From Paraphoma chrysanthemicola (lineage: Eukaryota > Ascomycota > Dothideomycetes > Pleosporales > Phaeosphaeriaceae), in NCBI GenBank assembly GCA_020744225.1, contig JAGMWG010000021.1:124001-188000 (forward strand): 64,000 nt of DNA. Reading direction: 5' to 3'. Position 1 is the stretch's first letter. Every line of letters begins with the position of its first letter. The notes under the pieces were generated by a model. That model did not search any database. It had not been told where the DNA came from and was given only the letters and a program-made list of their open reading frames with translations. Below, piece after piece: positions 12,453-24,334 of this stretch. Position numbers and translations under genes: made by a program.

Positions 12453-13318
12453 GGCTGGAGCCTGGGCGGAGATGCCGCCAGGATGTGAGGTGGGTGACAC
12501 GCTGCAGTGCAAACAAGATACATTGACATGAAGCTACTATCTCTTGTGCGCTACAGTAGTGACCATGTCGGCAGACAGCCTGCGATGCATACACTCGGCA
12601 GTCGGAGGATGGTGAGGGTGTCGGTCGCGCCATACTTGTGATACCATGCCATGCGCTCGGAGCTACTAGTCGGGCTTAGCTTGCGGCAACTGGCCAGGGT
12701 TCCGCGGACCCACTTCCATTGACAGAACGATGGGAAACATGATGCGTCTTTGAAAGCTCAATAGCAGTGAAGCAAGAGTGGCCATTCGAGCGCAGACATT
12801 CACGCTGCACGATGGCTATGGCCGACTCCGCAGTCGTTGCAAATCATCGGTCGCCGCATCGGAGAATTGTCTGGCCAAGTGGATTGCGAGCGATTGCGTG
12901 CTGCTCTTGCGCCATCGCCAGAGTTCGGGAGACCGCTGACCTAGCGACGAGCCGGGCCCCCAGCGCCCATCTTGCACCCCACGCCGCCGCCGTCCACGCG
13001 CATATCTAAAAGCAACGCCCCGTGGCATGGTATTGTTCAAATCTTCTCGTGCAGCATTCCCCGTATCTCCTCCTTCAACAGCGTCGTGCACCCCATTGTG
13101 GCCCCGTTGCACAGCTTGCGCCCGCCCACCGGCAGTGCCACCCGAGCCCGCACCTGACTCCGAGGGAGAGAATCGCGTGCTCTTGCCGCAGAATTGCAAA
13201 GAGCTCGAGTCTCACCGCACCTTGGACATGAGCGCGTCTGACGGGCCAGCGCCTCTCTAGCAATCCTTGGTCTGCCCGCTCGCCTGGTCCTTCCGCCGCC
13301 TGGTACCTTGCGTCAAAT
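12453..13318. promoter_or_regulatory. Divergent promoter region, atg17 / sconB
   Basis: 866 bases separate the two start codons. The right third is C-rich, a typical leader of the sconB transcript. The short open frames inside carry no recognisable domain. Regulatory sites cannot be named with confidence. Confidence 0.4.
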
Positions 13319-15505
13319 ATGGCGACTCACACCACGCACACCACGCACACCATCGATGTCGCAACCGACCGCGATTACACACAACCGCCCTCCAATACTG
13401 CGCGACGGAGACGGCCCTCGTACCGCACACAGGCCATGTCCACCGTGCCCCCCAGCAACGCTGCTGCGAGTACTTCAATCGACCCGCACACCGCCCTCAT
13501 GCACGGCCACGACCATGAGGGCCTTTCCGAGCGCACTCGACACTCCCACGGCGACAGCGTAGAGGACGACGAGCGCAAGGAGAAGAAGATGGGCGAGCTG
13601 ATCACGCCCTACCTCGCCCGACACATCCCACCGCAATACAACCCGCTGGGCGGCGGCGACAGAGACGGCCACCATGTTCCCCAGTCGCCCGCAAACACAA
13701 AGTTCTGCTACCGCCATCGCCCGGACATGCTGTGTCGCCGCGAGGCCGACGGTCCCACCATGGACGAGCTGCAGCAGGAGCTCTCCAAAGAATCCCAGGC
13801 CGACAAACAGAGCATCTCCAACGTCTGGTCGCTCTTCTCGGCCGCCCCCTCGCGCCACCGCAACCTCATGCTGCAGGGCATCCTCGCCCAATGCTGCTTC
13901 CCCCAGCTCTCCTTCATCTCCTCGTCGGTCCGCAATCTCATCAAGATCGACTTCCTCAGCGCCCTTCCCACCGAGCTGGGCTTCAAGATCCTCTGCTACC
14001 TCGACACGACTTCCCTCTGCAGCGCTGCCTGCGTGAGCCGACGGTGGCGGTCACTTGCCGACGACGACGTGGTCTGGCACAAGATGTGCGAACAGCACAT
14101 TGACAGGAAGTGCACCAAGTGCGGCTGGGGACTGCCATTGCTTGACCAGCGCCGCCTGCGACACGAGAAGAGGCGGATCCAACTACGGGCGTCAGGCCGC
14201 GGCCTCAACGAATGGTCACCGGACATCACGCCCATACCCGAAGCCGAGGCACCACCCACCACTCTCGTCCACCGCACATCTGACGCCTCCGACTCGACCG
14301 CAGGCACGAAACGCTCAGCTCCAGACGACTTTTCTGCAGCAAGCCCCGAGTCTACCAGCAAGCGCTCTTGCACCACCGTAGAATCGACGCCCGATCAGCT
14401 CGCAACATACTTCGACCAGCCCAAGAAGCGGCCATGGAAAGACGTGTACAAGGACCGCTTCAAGGTCGGCACCAACTGGAAATACGGCCGCTACTCTACT
14501 CGCATCTTCAAGGGCCATACGAACGGCGTCATGTGTCTACAGTTTGACGACCAGATCCTCGTGACGGGCTCGTATGACGCCACGGTCAAAGTCTGGGACA
14601 TCAAGACCGGTGAAGTGATCCGGACGCTCACTGGCCACACTGGCGGTATCCGATGCCTGCAGTTCGATGACTCGAAGCTCATCACCGGCAGTTTGGACCA
14701 CTCCATAAAGGTTTGGAATTGGCGGACTGGCCAATTAATCAAGACACTCAATGTCCACAACAACGGTGTCATTGCTCTGCACATGGCCGACAAACTACTG
14801 GCCTCGGGCTCGTCCGACAACACCATCATGGTGCACGACTTCAAGAACTTCAACCGCATTCGGCTGCAGGGACATACGGATTGGGTCAATTCAGTAAAGC
14901 TTGACCCCTCATCACGCACCCTTCTTTCAGCGTCCGACGACATGACCGTCAAGCTGTGGGATCTTGATACGCATCAATGCCTTCGAACATATGAAGGCCA
15001 CGTGGGTCAAGTGCAGCAGGTCCTCCCGCTTCCTCACGAGTTCGAACTTGACGAAGATGATTTTGTGGCCAATGCCAACAACGACTTTTCCGACAGCGCA
15101 TCTCTCGCCTCCGACAGCGGTAACGTATCGTTTCCGCAACCTTCGGCCTCGTCGTATTGCCAAGATACTCCATTCTTCCCGGACGACCCGGATCGCCCGA
15201 ACCCGCCATCCTACATGCTCACCGGCTCGCTTGACGGCACTATTCGACTATGGCACGTGCCGTCTGGCCGATGTGTGCATCGCTTCTTCGGACACGTTGA
15301 AGGCATATGGTCATTGGCTGCTGACTCATTGCGGCTAGTGAGCGGCGCTGAAGACAAGACGATTAAGATTTGGGATCCTCGGACTGGCCAGCACGAGCGC
15401 ACTTTAACTGGACACACCGGCCCTGTCACATGTGTGGGACTGAGCGATGAGAGAGTTGTCAGTGGTAGCGAGGACGGCACCGTCAGGGTCCATTGTTTTG
15501 TATGA
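13319..15505 (+). CDS. sconB: SCF ubiquitin ligase F-box/WD40 subunit (sulfur metabolite repression)
   Basis: A single exon encodes 728 aa. Order: a His/Thr-rich disordered N-terminus; a conserved block ISNVWSLFSAAPSRHRNLML; an F-box at about 210-258 (LPTELGFKILCYLD, then VSRRWRSLADDDVVWHKMC) followed by a C-x2-C element (KCTKCGWGLP); a Ser/Thr-rich linker; and seven WD40 repeats from about 390 to the end, seen as repeated GHT...D.TVKVWD units. An acidic/Ser-rich insert (about 568-632) sits inside one propeller loop. This matches SCONB/SCON-2/MET30, which recruits the sulfur-assimilation bZIP activator to Skp1-Cullin for ubiquitylation when cysteine is plentiful. MET30 family members also bear on cell-cycle and metal responses. 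A later Met (residue 40) is an alternative start. Confidence 0.92.
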   Translation: MATHTTHTTHTIDVATDRDYTQPPSNTARRRRPSYRTQAMSTVPPSNAAASTSIDPHTALMHGHDHEGLSERTRHSHGDSVEDDERKEKKMGELITPYLARHIPPQYNPLGGGDRDGHHVPQSPANTKFCYRHRPDMLCRREADGPTMDELQQELSKESQADKQSISNVWSLFSAAPSRHRNLMLQGILAQCCFPQLSFISSSVRNLIKIDFLSALPTELGFKILCYLDTTSLCSAACVSRRWRSLADDDVVWHKMCEQHIDRKCTKCGWGLPLLDQRRLRHEKRRIQLRASGRGLNEWSPDITPIPEAEAPPTTLVHRTSDASDSTAGTKRSAPDDFSAASPESTSKRSCTTVESTPDQLATYFDQPKKRPWKDVYKDRFKVGTNWKYGRYSTRIFKGHTNGVMCLQFDDQILVTGSYDATVKVWDIKTGEVIRTLTGHTGGIRCLQFDDSKLITGSLDHSIKVWNWRTGQLIKTLNVHNNGVIALHMADKLLASGSSDNTIMVHDFKNFNRIRLQGHTDWVNSVKLDPSSRTLLSASDDMTVKLWDLDTHQCLRTYEGHVGQVQQVLPLPHEFELDEDDFVANANNDFSDSASLASDSGNVSFPQPSASSYCQDTPFFPDDPDRPNPPSYMLTGSLDGTIRLWHVPSGRCVHRFFGHVEGIWSLAADSLRLVSGAEDKTIKIWDPRTGQHERTLTGHTGPVTCVGLSDERVVSGSEDGTVRVHCFV

Positions 15506-16152
15506 TGCAACTCGCATATGTGTGTCGTCGGATGCACAACCTCCCGACACCATCAAGTTAGGGCATTTTGCACAAACCTAGCAGCGTTGATATCTGTCAC
15601 ATTTCTTTGGTTGGCATCAAAATTCACTTTAGCATGGCGCATTGGCACTACTCGGGCGGCGTCCCACGGCAAAAGGGCGCACATGTGGTTACTGTACATG
15701 GTGGAGACAATTGCACAATATTACAGGGGTCGGTCTCCAGATCCGGGGACAACCCTTGGCTTGCTTCCTAGGTATTGGCGTTCCTGCTAGATACCCAATC
15801 AACTATCATCTCATTCCTACTGTATTACACTGGCTTCTGGCCACTTGCGAATCAAGGCGTGCTTCTTGTGCCATGTGGTGCTATTCCGCTCGCGGGATGG
15901 CGTGATATTGGGCCATCAGGGTCGGCATCGGCTGGACTTTCGAGTCAGCACAGTACTCGTCCCTCCAGACATGCTACTCATAAGAATTGAGGGTGCAATG
16001 ATGTGAATGATGAACGTAAATTATGTAGACTCGAGCCTCCGTGGACCTTTAAGTTGCAGTGATCAACAATTCGCGCAGGCTAACCAAACCGACTCAACGG
16101 TCGAGGCGCAGTGCAGGCGCATTGCAACGGTGTTACAGGAGTCTAAATTCGC
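15506..16152. other. Intergenic, 3' flank of sconB
   Basis: About 650 bases without a supported gene, presumably 3' UTR and spacer. Confidence 0.4.
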
Positions 16153-16521
16153 TCAAGAGGGGTACGAATGGCGCGTGATGGTGTAAGAAGCGTCCACGTA
16201 TTTTGGGGCAGGATAAAATGCTCTTTCTTTGTTCACATGCTTTTCTCGACAAAGGACCGATTGTTGCATTCCGCGACTGAATGCAGCGTACACGACCAAC
16301 ACCAGACTATATTTACAACGAGCTACAACTTCATCATATTGGTTCCGGAACTGCTGTCGCGAAACATCGTTTCGCTGTTGTCGCTCAGCACGCTCGACGT
16401 CCATCGTGACCTCGACCTGTTTGGCCCAAATACGAGTCAACGCCCACGACGTATAGCGCAAATCAGTCACGATGTCAAGCCCTAATTCTTCGCCATCACG
16501 ATCTTCATCCATCTCCTCCAT
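16153..16521 (-). CDS. Possible small hypothetical protein, acidic N-terminus
   Basis: An open frame of 122 codons from the first ATG at 16521, extending upstream without ATG to about 16640. It begins acidic (MEEMDEDRDGEELG) and continues with a mixed, protein-like composition containing TSWALTRIWAKQVEVT and a Glu/Arg/Gln-rich helix. I recognise no domain. The opposite strand also has a Ser-rich open frame over the first part, so one of the two may be a compositional shadow. The tail after about residue 75 looks less coding-like. Confidence 0.25.
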   Translation of the reverse strand: MEEMDEDRDGEELGLDIVTDLRYTSWALTRIWAKQVEVTMDVERAERQQRNDVSRQQFRNQYDEVVARCKYSLVLVVYAAFSRGMQQSVLCREKHVNKERAFYPAPKYVDASYTITRHSYPS

Positions 16522-17845
16522 CTCATCTGTGGCATCAACATCCTCGTCATCACTGCTCGTCACATCAACCTTATCGTCACAGTCGCCGCCGTCGAAGCCG
16601 TCCACAACACAAACACCAGCCCATGCCCGCCGTCCATCAATACAACTTCAAGGCCACCAGGTGCCGTGTACGGACCGGGAAGCGCAGTTGTATTTCCTAA
16701 TGGGTTTCAAGACGAGTGGATTTGGTGGGTTGGGATAAATTTGCACATCGAACGGAAGTGGCGAACAAAGCCTTTGTCATCAATCGGGAGGAGGTCAAAA
16801 GTGCTAAATGAAGAGTTTCTGGGAAAACAATAATGTTTTGTAACTACGTGTGAAGGCTACACATCAATGCTTATCTGGGGCTGCTTTGAAACGGGGAGTT
16901 TAAGAGTGCGGCGCTAATTTGCCACAAACCGAGGATCATTCGGTGGACGAGGGTATAGAGTACAATGTGATTGTCTAGGAATTTTTCACCAGCGTTTTGT
17001 TTCAGGCACGAGGTCGTTACGTGAGGTACACGTCGCAAAAATGGAAGTTTCTGGTATGCTAGTCTTATGCCCAGGTGTCATTTAAAAGGTACTGGGGTTT
17101 TCCGGAACAGTTTGAAGATCAATTAAGGACAGTGGAAAACGATGGTCTTGCACTTACCACATTAAAACAATGGAACCGGAGCACAATTCATATGACCATG
17201 ACCATGCAATCATGACACAAGTCACATCAAAGCGCAAAGGCCACATCAATGACCTCTTATCCAGACCAAACACTCAACCTTCACCCCTTCATACGAGGCA
17301 AGGTCGCCCGCGTTACAATCCTACAAGACGCCACTATGATAATTACCGCCATTTTAAACACACCCCAAAGACCTGTCCCTAGGTTTTTCGATATTTAGTT
17401 TCACACACATGCTGCAGCTTTGTACTTATATCGCATGACTCTTCAAAATTTTCCTAACTCGTACGAAACTAAGATTTGATGGTCTCGTGACGTGCGAGAG
17501 TGTGAAAAGCCAGAGCAGGGTCGGCAATGAATTGGCAAGCAAGTAGTCCCCGGCTACATTATCGCCAACGTGGCAGGTCATAGCAAGCGCATGACCAACT
17601 TCGCCAGACTCATAGCTATCTGGCGACTGCTCTTCAGAAGATTCTTTCTATCAGACTTGAGACTGGTCAGGAAAGGGTCGGCGAAATTGTGCGCGTTCCG
17701 CGCTCTCACGACTCTGTAGGTGCTCATTGGAGCACCACTGCATTCAGAACATCGTCGATACATTAGGCGCATCCGAACGGCATTCTGGAAGCACGCATTG
17801 ATACATCCTGTCTATCTCTCCCTCTGAGAGCCTCGGATCACTCGA
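16522..17845. other. Intergenic, gene-poor, 3' of P450
   Basis: About 1.3 kb with modestly AT-rich stretches near 16800-17200. A 70-codon frame at 17170-17382 has no support beyond being open. Confidence 0.4.
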
Positions 17846-19589
17846 CTAATCACTTGTGCTCTCCACAAACACCCTGACGCCCTTGCTATCAAGCCTCGGC
17901 ACCGGAATGAAGAAGTCATGACCCAATTGCACATCCGTGACATCTGGCTCATGGATGTCGAATTTGTACCGCCGGAAAAGCATCCCAAGTGTCAGATACA
18001 ATTCCGTCCACGCAAGATTAACACCCAGGCAAGCCCTCGTGCCGCGTCCAAACGACACCATGAAACGATCGAGTGGTATACCATCACTAGTGACTGGATT
18101 GTTGAGCCAGCGCTCTGGGATGAATTGGTGAGAATCCGGGAATATCGCCTCGTCGTGACTGACTTCAGGGATGGTCATACTCTGCCATTATTTAGCGTCA
18201 TGTTGACATGGCCAGTGCAGACTTTACTCACAATACATGTACCTGCCGGAATAACCCAATCCCTGAAACGAATGGGCGTTTTGTGTGTCCGCGGATTCCT
18301 CGCACTCAGGCCATAACTCAATCGCACGCATTCCATGACGCACGCTTTCAGATACTCCATCTTCTCAAGCGCGTACAGGTCCAGCTTACTCCGGTTTGGA
18401 AACGTCTCGACAAGCTCGCGGTGGAGGCGGTCGTAGATTCTCGGGTTGTTGATGATGTGAAAGCTCGCAATACTCAGCGCAAATGCGGTGGTTTCAACGC
18501 CACCACCGACAACAATCTGCGCTTCTTCCGCGAGCCGGTGTTGCGATTTATCCTCGATGGGCAATTTCGAAGCGAGTATCTCATGGAAAATTGTGGTTTT
18601 GGCATCGTTGTTTTTGATATCCTCACCACGTAGCGTCCGGCCAATGTTATCCCGTTGATCGCGTCGAAACTTCAGTAATGGCCCTGCAGCAGGTTCCAAC
18701 CACTCCGTAATCCAGTCCGGAATGCTGTTCATGATCGGATAGATGTAGGGAAATTGTGTTGCAATGTGACCCGTGCCACCAATCTTGATGAATGCATCGT
18801 GAAAGCTCTGGAACTGGGGGTGTTTGAGCTGCGCGTAATTGAAGCCAAAGAAATAGTCCATGATGATATCACCAGTGAGAGCAGGGAAGGCATGTGACAA
18901 GTTGATGGGTTCCTTGCGCGATGAGAATTCTTGCATCCGAATCGAGAGTGTGTCGATGTGTCGATAGATTATGTGAACGAAGTCGAGGATGGAGCGGCGT
19001 GAGAACCTTCAACATATTTAGCACGCACATTGATGCCATTCAAGTCGATTTGTCCGTGATGCTGATTGTCGACTTCGTGCGTCGGAGAATTGCTTACATG
19101 GGTGCCAGCGCGGCTCTTCTTCGCTTGTGCTCCGCGGCGTCGACGGTCGTCAGAACGCCACCTTTGGTGCCGAAGCGGACGTCCCATCCTTCCTTGTCAA
19201 GGTGGACGTTCTTGCCGTAAACTTCATCGAAGAAGCGTGAGTCGCGAACATGTATCTCATTCGGTGTCACGCGAATTATTGGACCTGCTCGCATGTCAAT
19301 TGGGGAATCTCTTGCGGCTCGCAATTTGAAGTATGAGCAGCTTTACGACAACTTCTGACTTACCATACACATCGTGAAGTCGGTTAATCTCTTTAGAGTA
19401 TTGTCCATTGAGCACAATCTCAAAATAAGCCTCGTACAACGTCGACACCGCGGCCAGCTTGGGACCGGGGAATTTGGCCAATGGATGCAAGAACAAGCGG
19501 TACAGCACCAGTCCCACTCCATAAAGCACAGGGCCAAGGCCAAGCAATAATGGAGCAGAGGGCAAGGCACGACCATTATCCGACGACAT
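17846..19589 (-). CDS. Cytochrome P450 monooxygenase
   Basis: Four exons on the minus strand (19364-19589, 19098-19284, 18232-19006, 17846-18181) give 507 aa with consistent phases. An N-terminal hydrophobic anchor (LLLGLGPVLYGVGLVLYRLF) is followed by the proline-rich hinge KFPGPK. Then come VTPNEIHVRDSRFFDEVY, the I-helix motif GGGVETT, the K-helix ExxR as ECVR, FIPERW, and the heme loop FGRGTRACLG with the axial cysteine. The region around AEHKRRRAALAPMFS resembles fungal trichodiene-oxygenase-like P450s (CYP58 and relatives), microsomal enzymes usually tied to secondary metabolism or detoxification. The last intron is placed with donor GTGAGT so that PAGTCI joins SMTIPEVSHDE. No reductase or synthase gene is adjacent, so the substrate is unknown. 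Confidence 0.9.
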
Positions 19590-21119
19590 GGTTTGCAGAA
19601 CGTATGTCAGACCCGAAGCGAGGGTCGGCGAACCTACGGTGGTTACGAGACTGAGACAAAGGTGAGTGCCGGCAGTGGTCGCGGCCACAAGCAGCGAGGC
19701 TGCGTCCTCCTAAATTGCCTGCATGGTCATGCTAGCGCTGATTCCTGCGTAGACAACGTATGCCATCACCGGTGTAGTGATTGGCTGGTGACTTGAAGCC
19801 GAGGCTGCGCCTATGAAGCGAGGGCTAGGTGCGTGTGAAGCGGCACGCGGGAAGCCCTGCATGTGTCCCGGCAGTCGAACCAGTAACGACCACACCTAAT
19901 CCAAAAACATCAATACATGCCCACGTACTTGCGCGTTACCCCGCGACAAGTCCACCATCACGTATCTCGGCGCCTCACCTCATGCCACATTGAGAAGTTG
20001 TTCCATGTCCCACATCTGTTCCCCATTCACCCCCGTATCAGCCCTCGGTACGACAGCGAACATCAAACGCTCAAGGCAGATTCCGTGCAGCGAAGTGCCG
20101 TTTGTTGGCTTTTGAGTACGAGAACGCACGAACGTGGGATGTACTTGCGCGGAAATGTTTCCTGTTATGGCATCTCGTTAGTCGCTACGATGGTGCTGCC
20201 AGGCTCTGAAGTTGCGATACTCACATGCACTGCTCAAACACGTCCAGCTCGCGGCTCTCTCGTGGCTATGTCGAGAATGTGTGCGGCTCTACCAAGTAAC
20301 CTGAAAACATGGAATTAAAAACACGGCCTTGATTGTGAGCTCGTTATAGGCTTTAGATAAAGTGAACCATCGAAGTCAGTTTTAGACGCGCTCAGAAGCT
20401 GGCCAGCATCGTCACATTCGGATCAATTGATCAGCTGAAGACCGCAGTGGAGATTGAAGACATGGAAGGGGAGACTGAGACTCTTCCAAGCTCGATATCA
20501 CACCTACCTCCACCACTGATACAAGATCTAACACTGCTTCTTGAATCTGATCATTTGTGCTTATAGTGACGAATCACCTCACTGCCTTACTTATGCTATC
20601 CATTTCCCCGTAGATAGCATTCGCACATCCTCCTGGTGTCCACAAAGCAGCCCTTGAGGCCGTTTCCGGCGAAGGCCCCCCTCTCTCAATTCGTTCGACT
20701 TGGTCTCTGCCGATGTTTACGCCGTGCGTGAAACTTCAAGGTGTAAGCACCACTACTTCCGCGGATCTTCCATCATGCTTTCATCATACGCCTTGTCTAC
20801 GCTTCCATTCCCGGTGTAATGGCATGCTACAACCTTTACACAATCTAGACAAGGCAACTGTGTCGTGCCGGTGGGCACTCATCAGACCATGTGCATATCA
20901 GCAGCAGAGTGCGGGGACCCATACACTCCATTTTCTGTCTTGAATTTCTGCATCTTCATGCTATTGTATTCTACAGGAGGTCTTAACTTGATGTATTCTG
21001 CTTGCTGCGACCGTGTAGATGCCTCTGGCCACCATTGTCTCCGCCTTTCGTTGTCTTAGCTGCCTCCATCTCTTGTTCAATGCTCCCTTACTACTGTGAA
21101 AGTTTGGCGCATCTGCGTG
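19590..21119. other. Intergenic, P450 promoter side
   Basis: About 1.5 kb of mixed composition without a supported gene; the first 300 bases should hold the P450 promoter. Confidence 0.4.
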
Positions 21120-21480
21120 CGCTGTTGTTGAGCATCAAACAACTACACAAATGTTACTAAATAAATACTACTAGAGTTTAGAAATACTTACTTTCTCTAC
21201 TATGTTGCGTCTATGTGTGCCTTTAAACACGTTTAATAATTAGCGTATATTGCTAAAGTGTCGTATACAGTAATATATTATAAACCTCTTACTACTCAAG
21301 TATACTATATGTCTACATATCTACGTAATAAGTAATATTACTTATATATACCTATCTTACTATAATTATATACTAGATTAGATGGCTACTTAACGTATTA
21401 AGTATTACAACAATAGAACTTTCTACTCTTAGCTCCTAACTACTATACTTTATTACTATTATACTACGCAAGAGGTACGG
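21120..21480. repeat. AT-rich, TA-dinucleotide-rich island
   Basis: This stretch is visibly AT-rich compared with its flanks and full of TA steps (runs such as ctatatgtctacatatctac), with stop codons in all frames and no gene. Such tracts in filamentous ascomycetes are often remnants of repeats mutated by repeat-induced point mutation. No terminal repeats or coding relics can be seen, so the origin is inference. Confidence 0.45.
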
Positions 21481-22102
21481 ATCGGAGTAGTACATCTTGC
21501 AGGGTATCGAGCTACTCCAATGCATTGGACGAAAATGAATGTGAAAGATGAAGCTGATAACTTCGGCTGTCGTGATGTGACATGGGGCTTGCTGACGGGG
21601 CTTGACTTCTGCATGATTGTACAACAGAATGTGGATGAATTCGAATGCTGCTGGAGGCAAAGGCAAATCTCATCATTGTTGGTGTGGACAGAGAGACACA
21701 AACTGAACTACGAGACTACGAGATTACTCAACTGTCCTCACTTCCAAGACTGCGGCGACTTCCCCATGAAGACAACGGCGCATGGAAGCAGGGGTGCGCC
21801 GGTTGTGACACGTCTTTAAGCGGGGCGGAGTGCGCGTGGGCATGTGGGACAAGAGCGCAATGTGCCATATAAAGGTAGGCCGGGCAAACCCACGAGTCCG
21901 GGTGTTGCGGGCACATGGCAGCGAGACGACACAAGGGCCATATAAAGGGTGCCCTGGCCCCGCCGGGCTGCTCGCTATGGCCGCGATTGAGCCGGATTGA
22001 AGTTTGAAACCGAATGCCATTGTCTTGCCTGCCACTTTCCATTGAAGAGAAAATAGCCAGTCGGGAGGCGCGCGACGAGCGCGAAGTTTTCAAGCGCAAG
22101 CC
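21481..22102. promoter_or_regulatory. Upstream region of the LaeA-like methyltransferase gene
   Basis: About 620 bases without a supported gene. Composition returns to GC-rich toward the start codon at 22103. Two ccatataaagg/catataaagg copies near 21868 and 21941 may be TATA-type elements. Confidence 0.35.
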
Positions 22103-23298
22103 ATGTCAACGGCTGACCCCGCCGGCCCGCCTGAAACGGGTCCATCTCCGCCTCTACAGCCGCAGCCGTCAGAAGCCACTGTAGCCACTGCGGCCCAGTC
22201 CGCGCAATTGAACCCTCCGAATTTGGCCTCGCAGACTGCCGATGCAGGAAACTTGCAATCTGTGTTAACACTTGACATCGACACGGCCTCTGGCTCCGAT
22301 ACGGACAGCGCATTCGACGCGAATTCGTCCGGCTCGACTTCCCTTTCCTCGAGCATCCTAAACTACGAGTACAGTAACGGGCGCCGATATCACGGCTACC
22401 GCTCGGGATCATACGTGCTCCCCAACGACGAGCAAGAGCAAGACAGACTCGATCTTCTCCACCACATCTTCCTCCTACTTCTTAGCGGCAAGCTCTACGA
22501 TGCGCCCATTCCCACCACCCCACGGCGCGTGCTCGACATCGGCACTGGGACGGGAATATGGGCCATTGACTTTGCGGATGAGAACCCAGGCAGCGAAGTA
22601 ATCGGGACGGACCTGAGTCCCATACAACCGACATGGGTTCCCACAAATGCAAAATTCTACATCGACGATGCTGAATCGGATTGGGTATATACGCCGTCTG
22701 AGGCATTTGACTTTATTCACTTCAGAACTTTGAGCGGGTCCATATCCGATTGGGAGAAACTGATCCAGCAATCCTACACACATTTGACGCCGGGTGGCTG
22801 GGTAGAATTCCAGGAGCCGATTGCGCTGTGCGAGAGCGACGACGGCACGCTGGACGCGGCGGTGAATTTGGTGAAGTGGCAGGACCTGTGCAATGAGGCT
22901 GCAGCAGGGTTCAAGAAGGAGATAAGAGTTGCAGACACGCTGAAAGCGAGGATGGAAGCAGCGGGTTTTGTTGACGTAAATGAGAAGGTCGTGAAGGTAA
23001 TAAGTGGTCCATCACAACACGGTAAAATGTGGTTCCTGACATAAACAAATAGGTCCCAATCGGCCCCTGGCCCAAAGACGCACGCATGAAGGAAATTGGT
23101 CGGTATCAACGTGAACACATGGCCATGGGCATCGAGCCGTACACACTGGGCTTCATTGGCAGAGTGCTTGGCTGGAGTGAAGCAGAGTGTCGCATCTTGA
23201 TTGCCAAAGTGATCAACGATGTCAGGAATAGGGCTTTGCATTTATATATCCGCTTCTACTTCGTGCATGGGAAGAAGCCGGACAGTGCAGTGCATTAG
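22103..23298 (+). CDS. LaeA-like SAM-dependent methyltransferase
   Basis: Exons 22103-22996 and 23053-23298 join over a 56-nt intron to give 379 aa. The first 95 residues are Pro/Ser/Thr-rich and disordered. The class I methyltransferase core has motif I as VLDIGTGTGIWAIDFAD, an acidic loop IGTDLSPIQPTWVP, DFIHFRTLSGSI and LTPGGWVEFQE. This order is that of the large fungal TAM/LaeA-like family. LaeA itself is a nuclear regulator of secondary metabolism, but most homologs of this type have unknown substrates, so a LaeA role should not be assumed. The second exon (GPWPKDARMKEIGRYQRE) is a typical C-terminus. Confidence 0.85.
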
Positions 23299-24334
23299 AA
23301 TCAAGAAACGGTAGAAAATATAGAAGAAGGAAAGCATTTAGCGCCAAACGTTGACAATCACAGCCCGGCAAACAAATGCTAAGAGTATGACGACGTAGAT
23401 ATCAGGAGATAGGATACACCACCATGATTTGTTGTATATCTTCACAATATCTCCCATAACTCCTACTCTTCTCGCCATAGACTTTAATACCTTCTTCCCT
23501 GTTAGCATCAACACGACATCCAGACTTACGCGTCTACCTTGCACCACAAGTCCATCGTACCACCATCGCACGCTATGCAAGTTGTATCACCAGGATCTCT
23601 GAGCGTTGGCAAACCTGGAGATTTAGCGTTCGAGCCATTGTCGGTGAGTGTGGCAGCACGTGTAGAGTAGCTTCCCAATAAGTGACCTAACCATCCATCC
23701 ACCACAAATCAGTCGCCTCAGCATTCCACGCTTCTTGACTCATATTGCTAGAGTCGCTAGACTGTGTCAGATCTTTCGATGCCGAATTGAGGGTATTGCC
23801 AGTGTTTCGATATAAAATAGTGAGCACTCTGGTAAAGAGCTTCCCAAATGATTACCAGCCTACTTCTTCACCCTGAACAACATGCAACGACACAGCGTAG
23901 GCATGCAAGTACTACCAACAGATCCTCTAAAGCCTGTAAAGTTATGAGTGAGGGCTGTGAGGCTGCACTGATCGTGCGAGACTGTACGAAGAGCTCGATG
24001 CGTCGTGTGTGGGCCTCAAATCGCAAAAGTAGTCGCTTTCGCAACGAAACATATGTAACGTGGGACAATGAAGAGCAAAAATATCAGTTCACATGTATAG
24101 GTCTGTGTAATTACCGAGCTGCTGCAAGTTTTGGACCTTCGCTGTTGAATCGAACTGGTCTCGCAATATTGTTCTGTGTGCTAAAACAAGGTCTCCGTGC
24201 CAAGCACGGGTTCAAGTCAGTAACACATCAACATGTCACTGAGCGACCCTCCTGCCATCTGCGGGCGTTTGCGTTCGCAATCTCATAGCAGGAATGACCA
24301 GCTCAATAGTCGTCGTCCGTGTTCCTGCTTCATC
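23299..24334. other. Intergenic between methyltransferase and PPTase genes
   Basis: About 1 kb. A minus-strand frame at 23338-23490 ends with a hydrophobic stretch (DIYVVILLAFVCRAVIVNVW) and could be the last exon of a small membrane protein, but no convincing upstream exon or start was found. The rest shows nothing. Confidence 0.3.

Noticed and set aside
17170..17382. 70-codon ORF, His/Arg-rich
   Set aside because: Low complexity, no start context or conservation visible.
19868..19886. Box-B-like ggttcgactgcc on the minus strand
   Set aside because: The two final C residues of box B and any cloverleaf pairing are missing.
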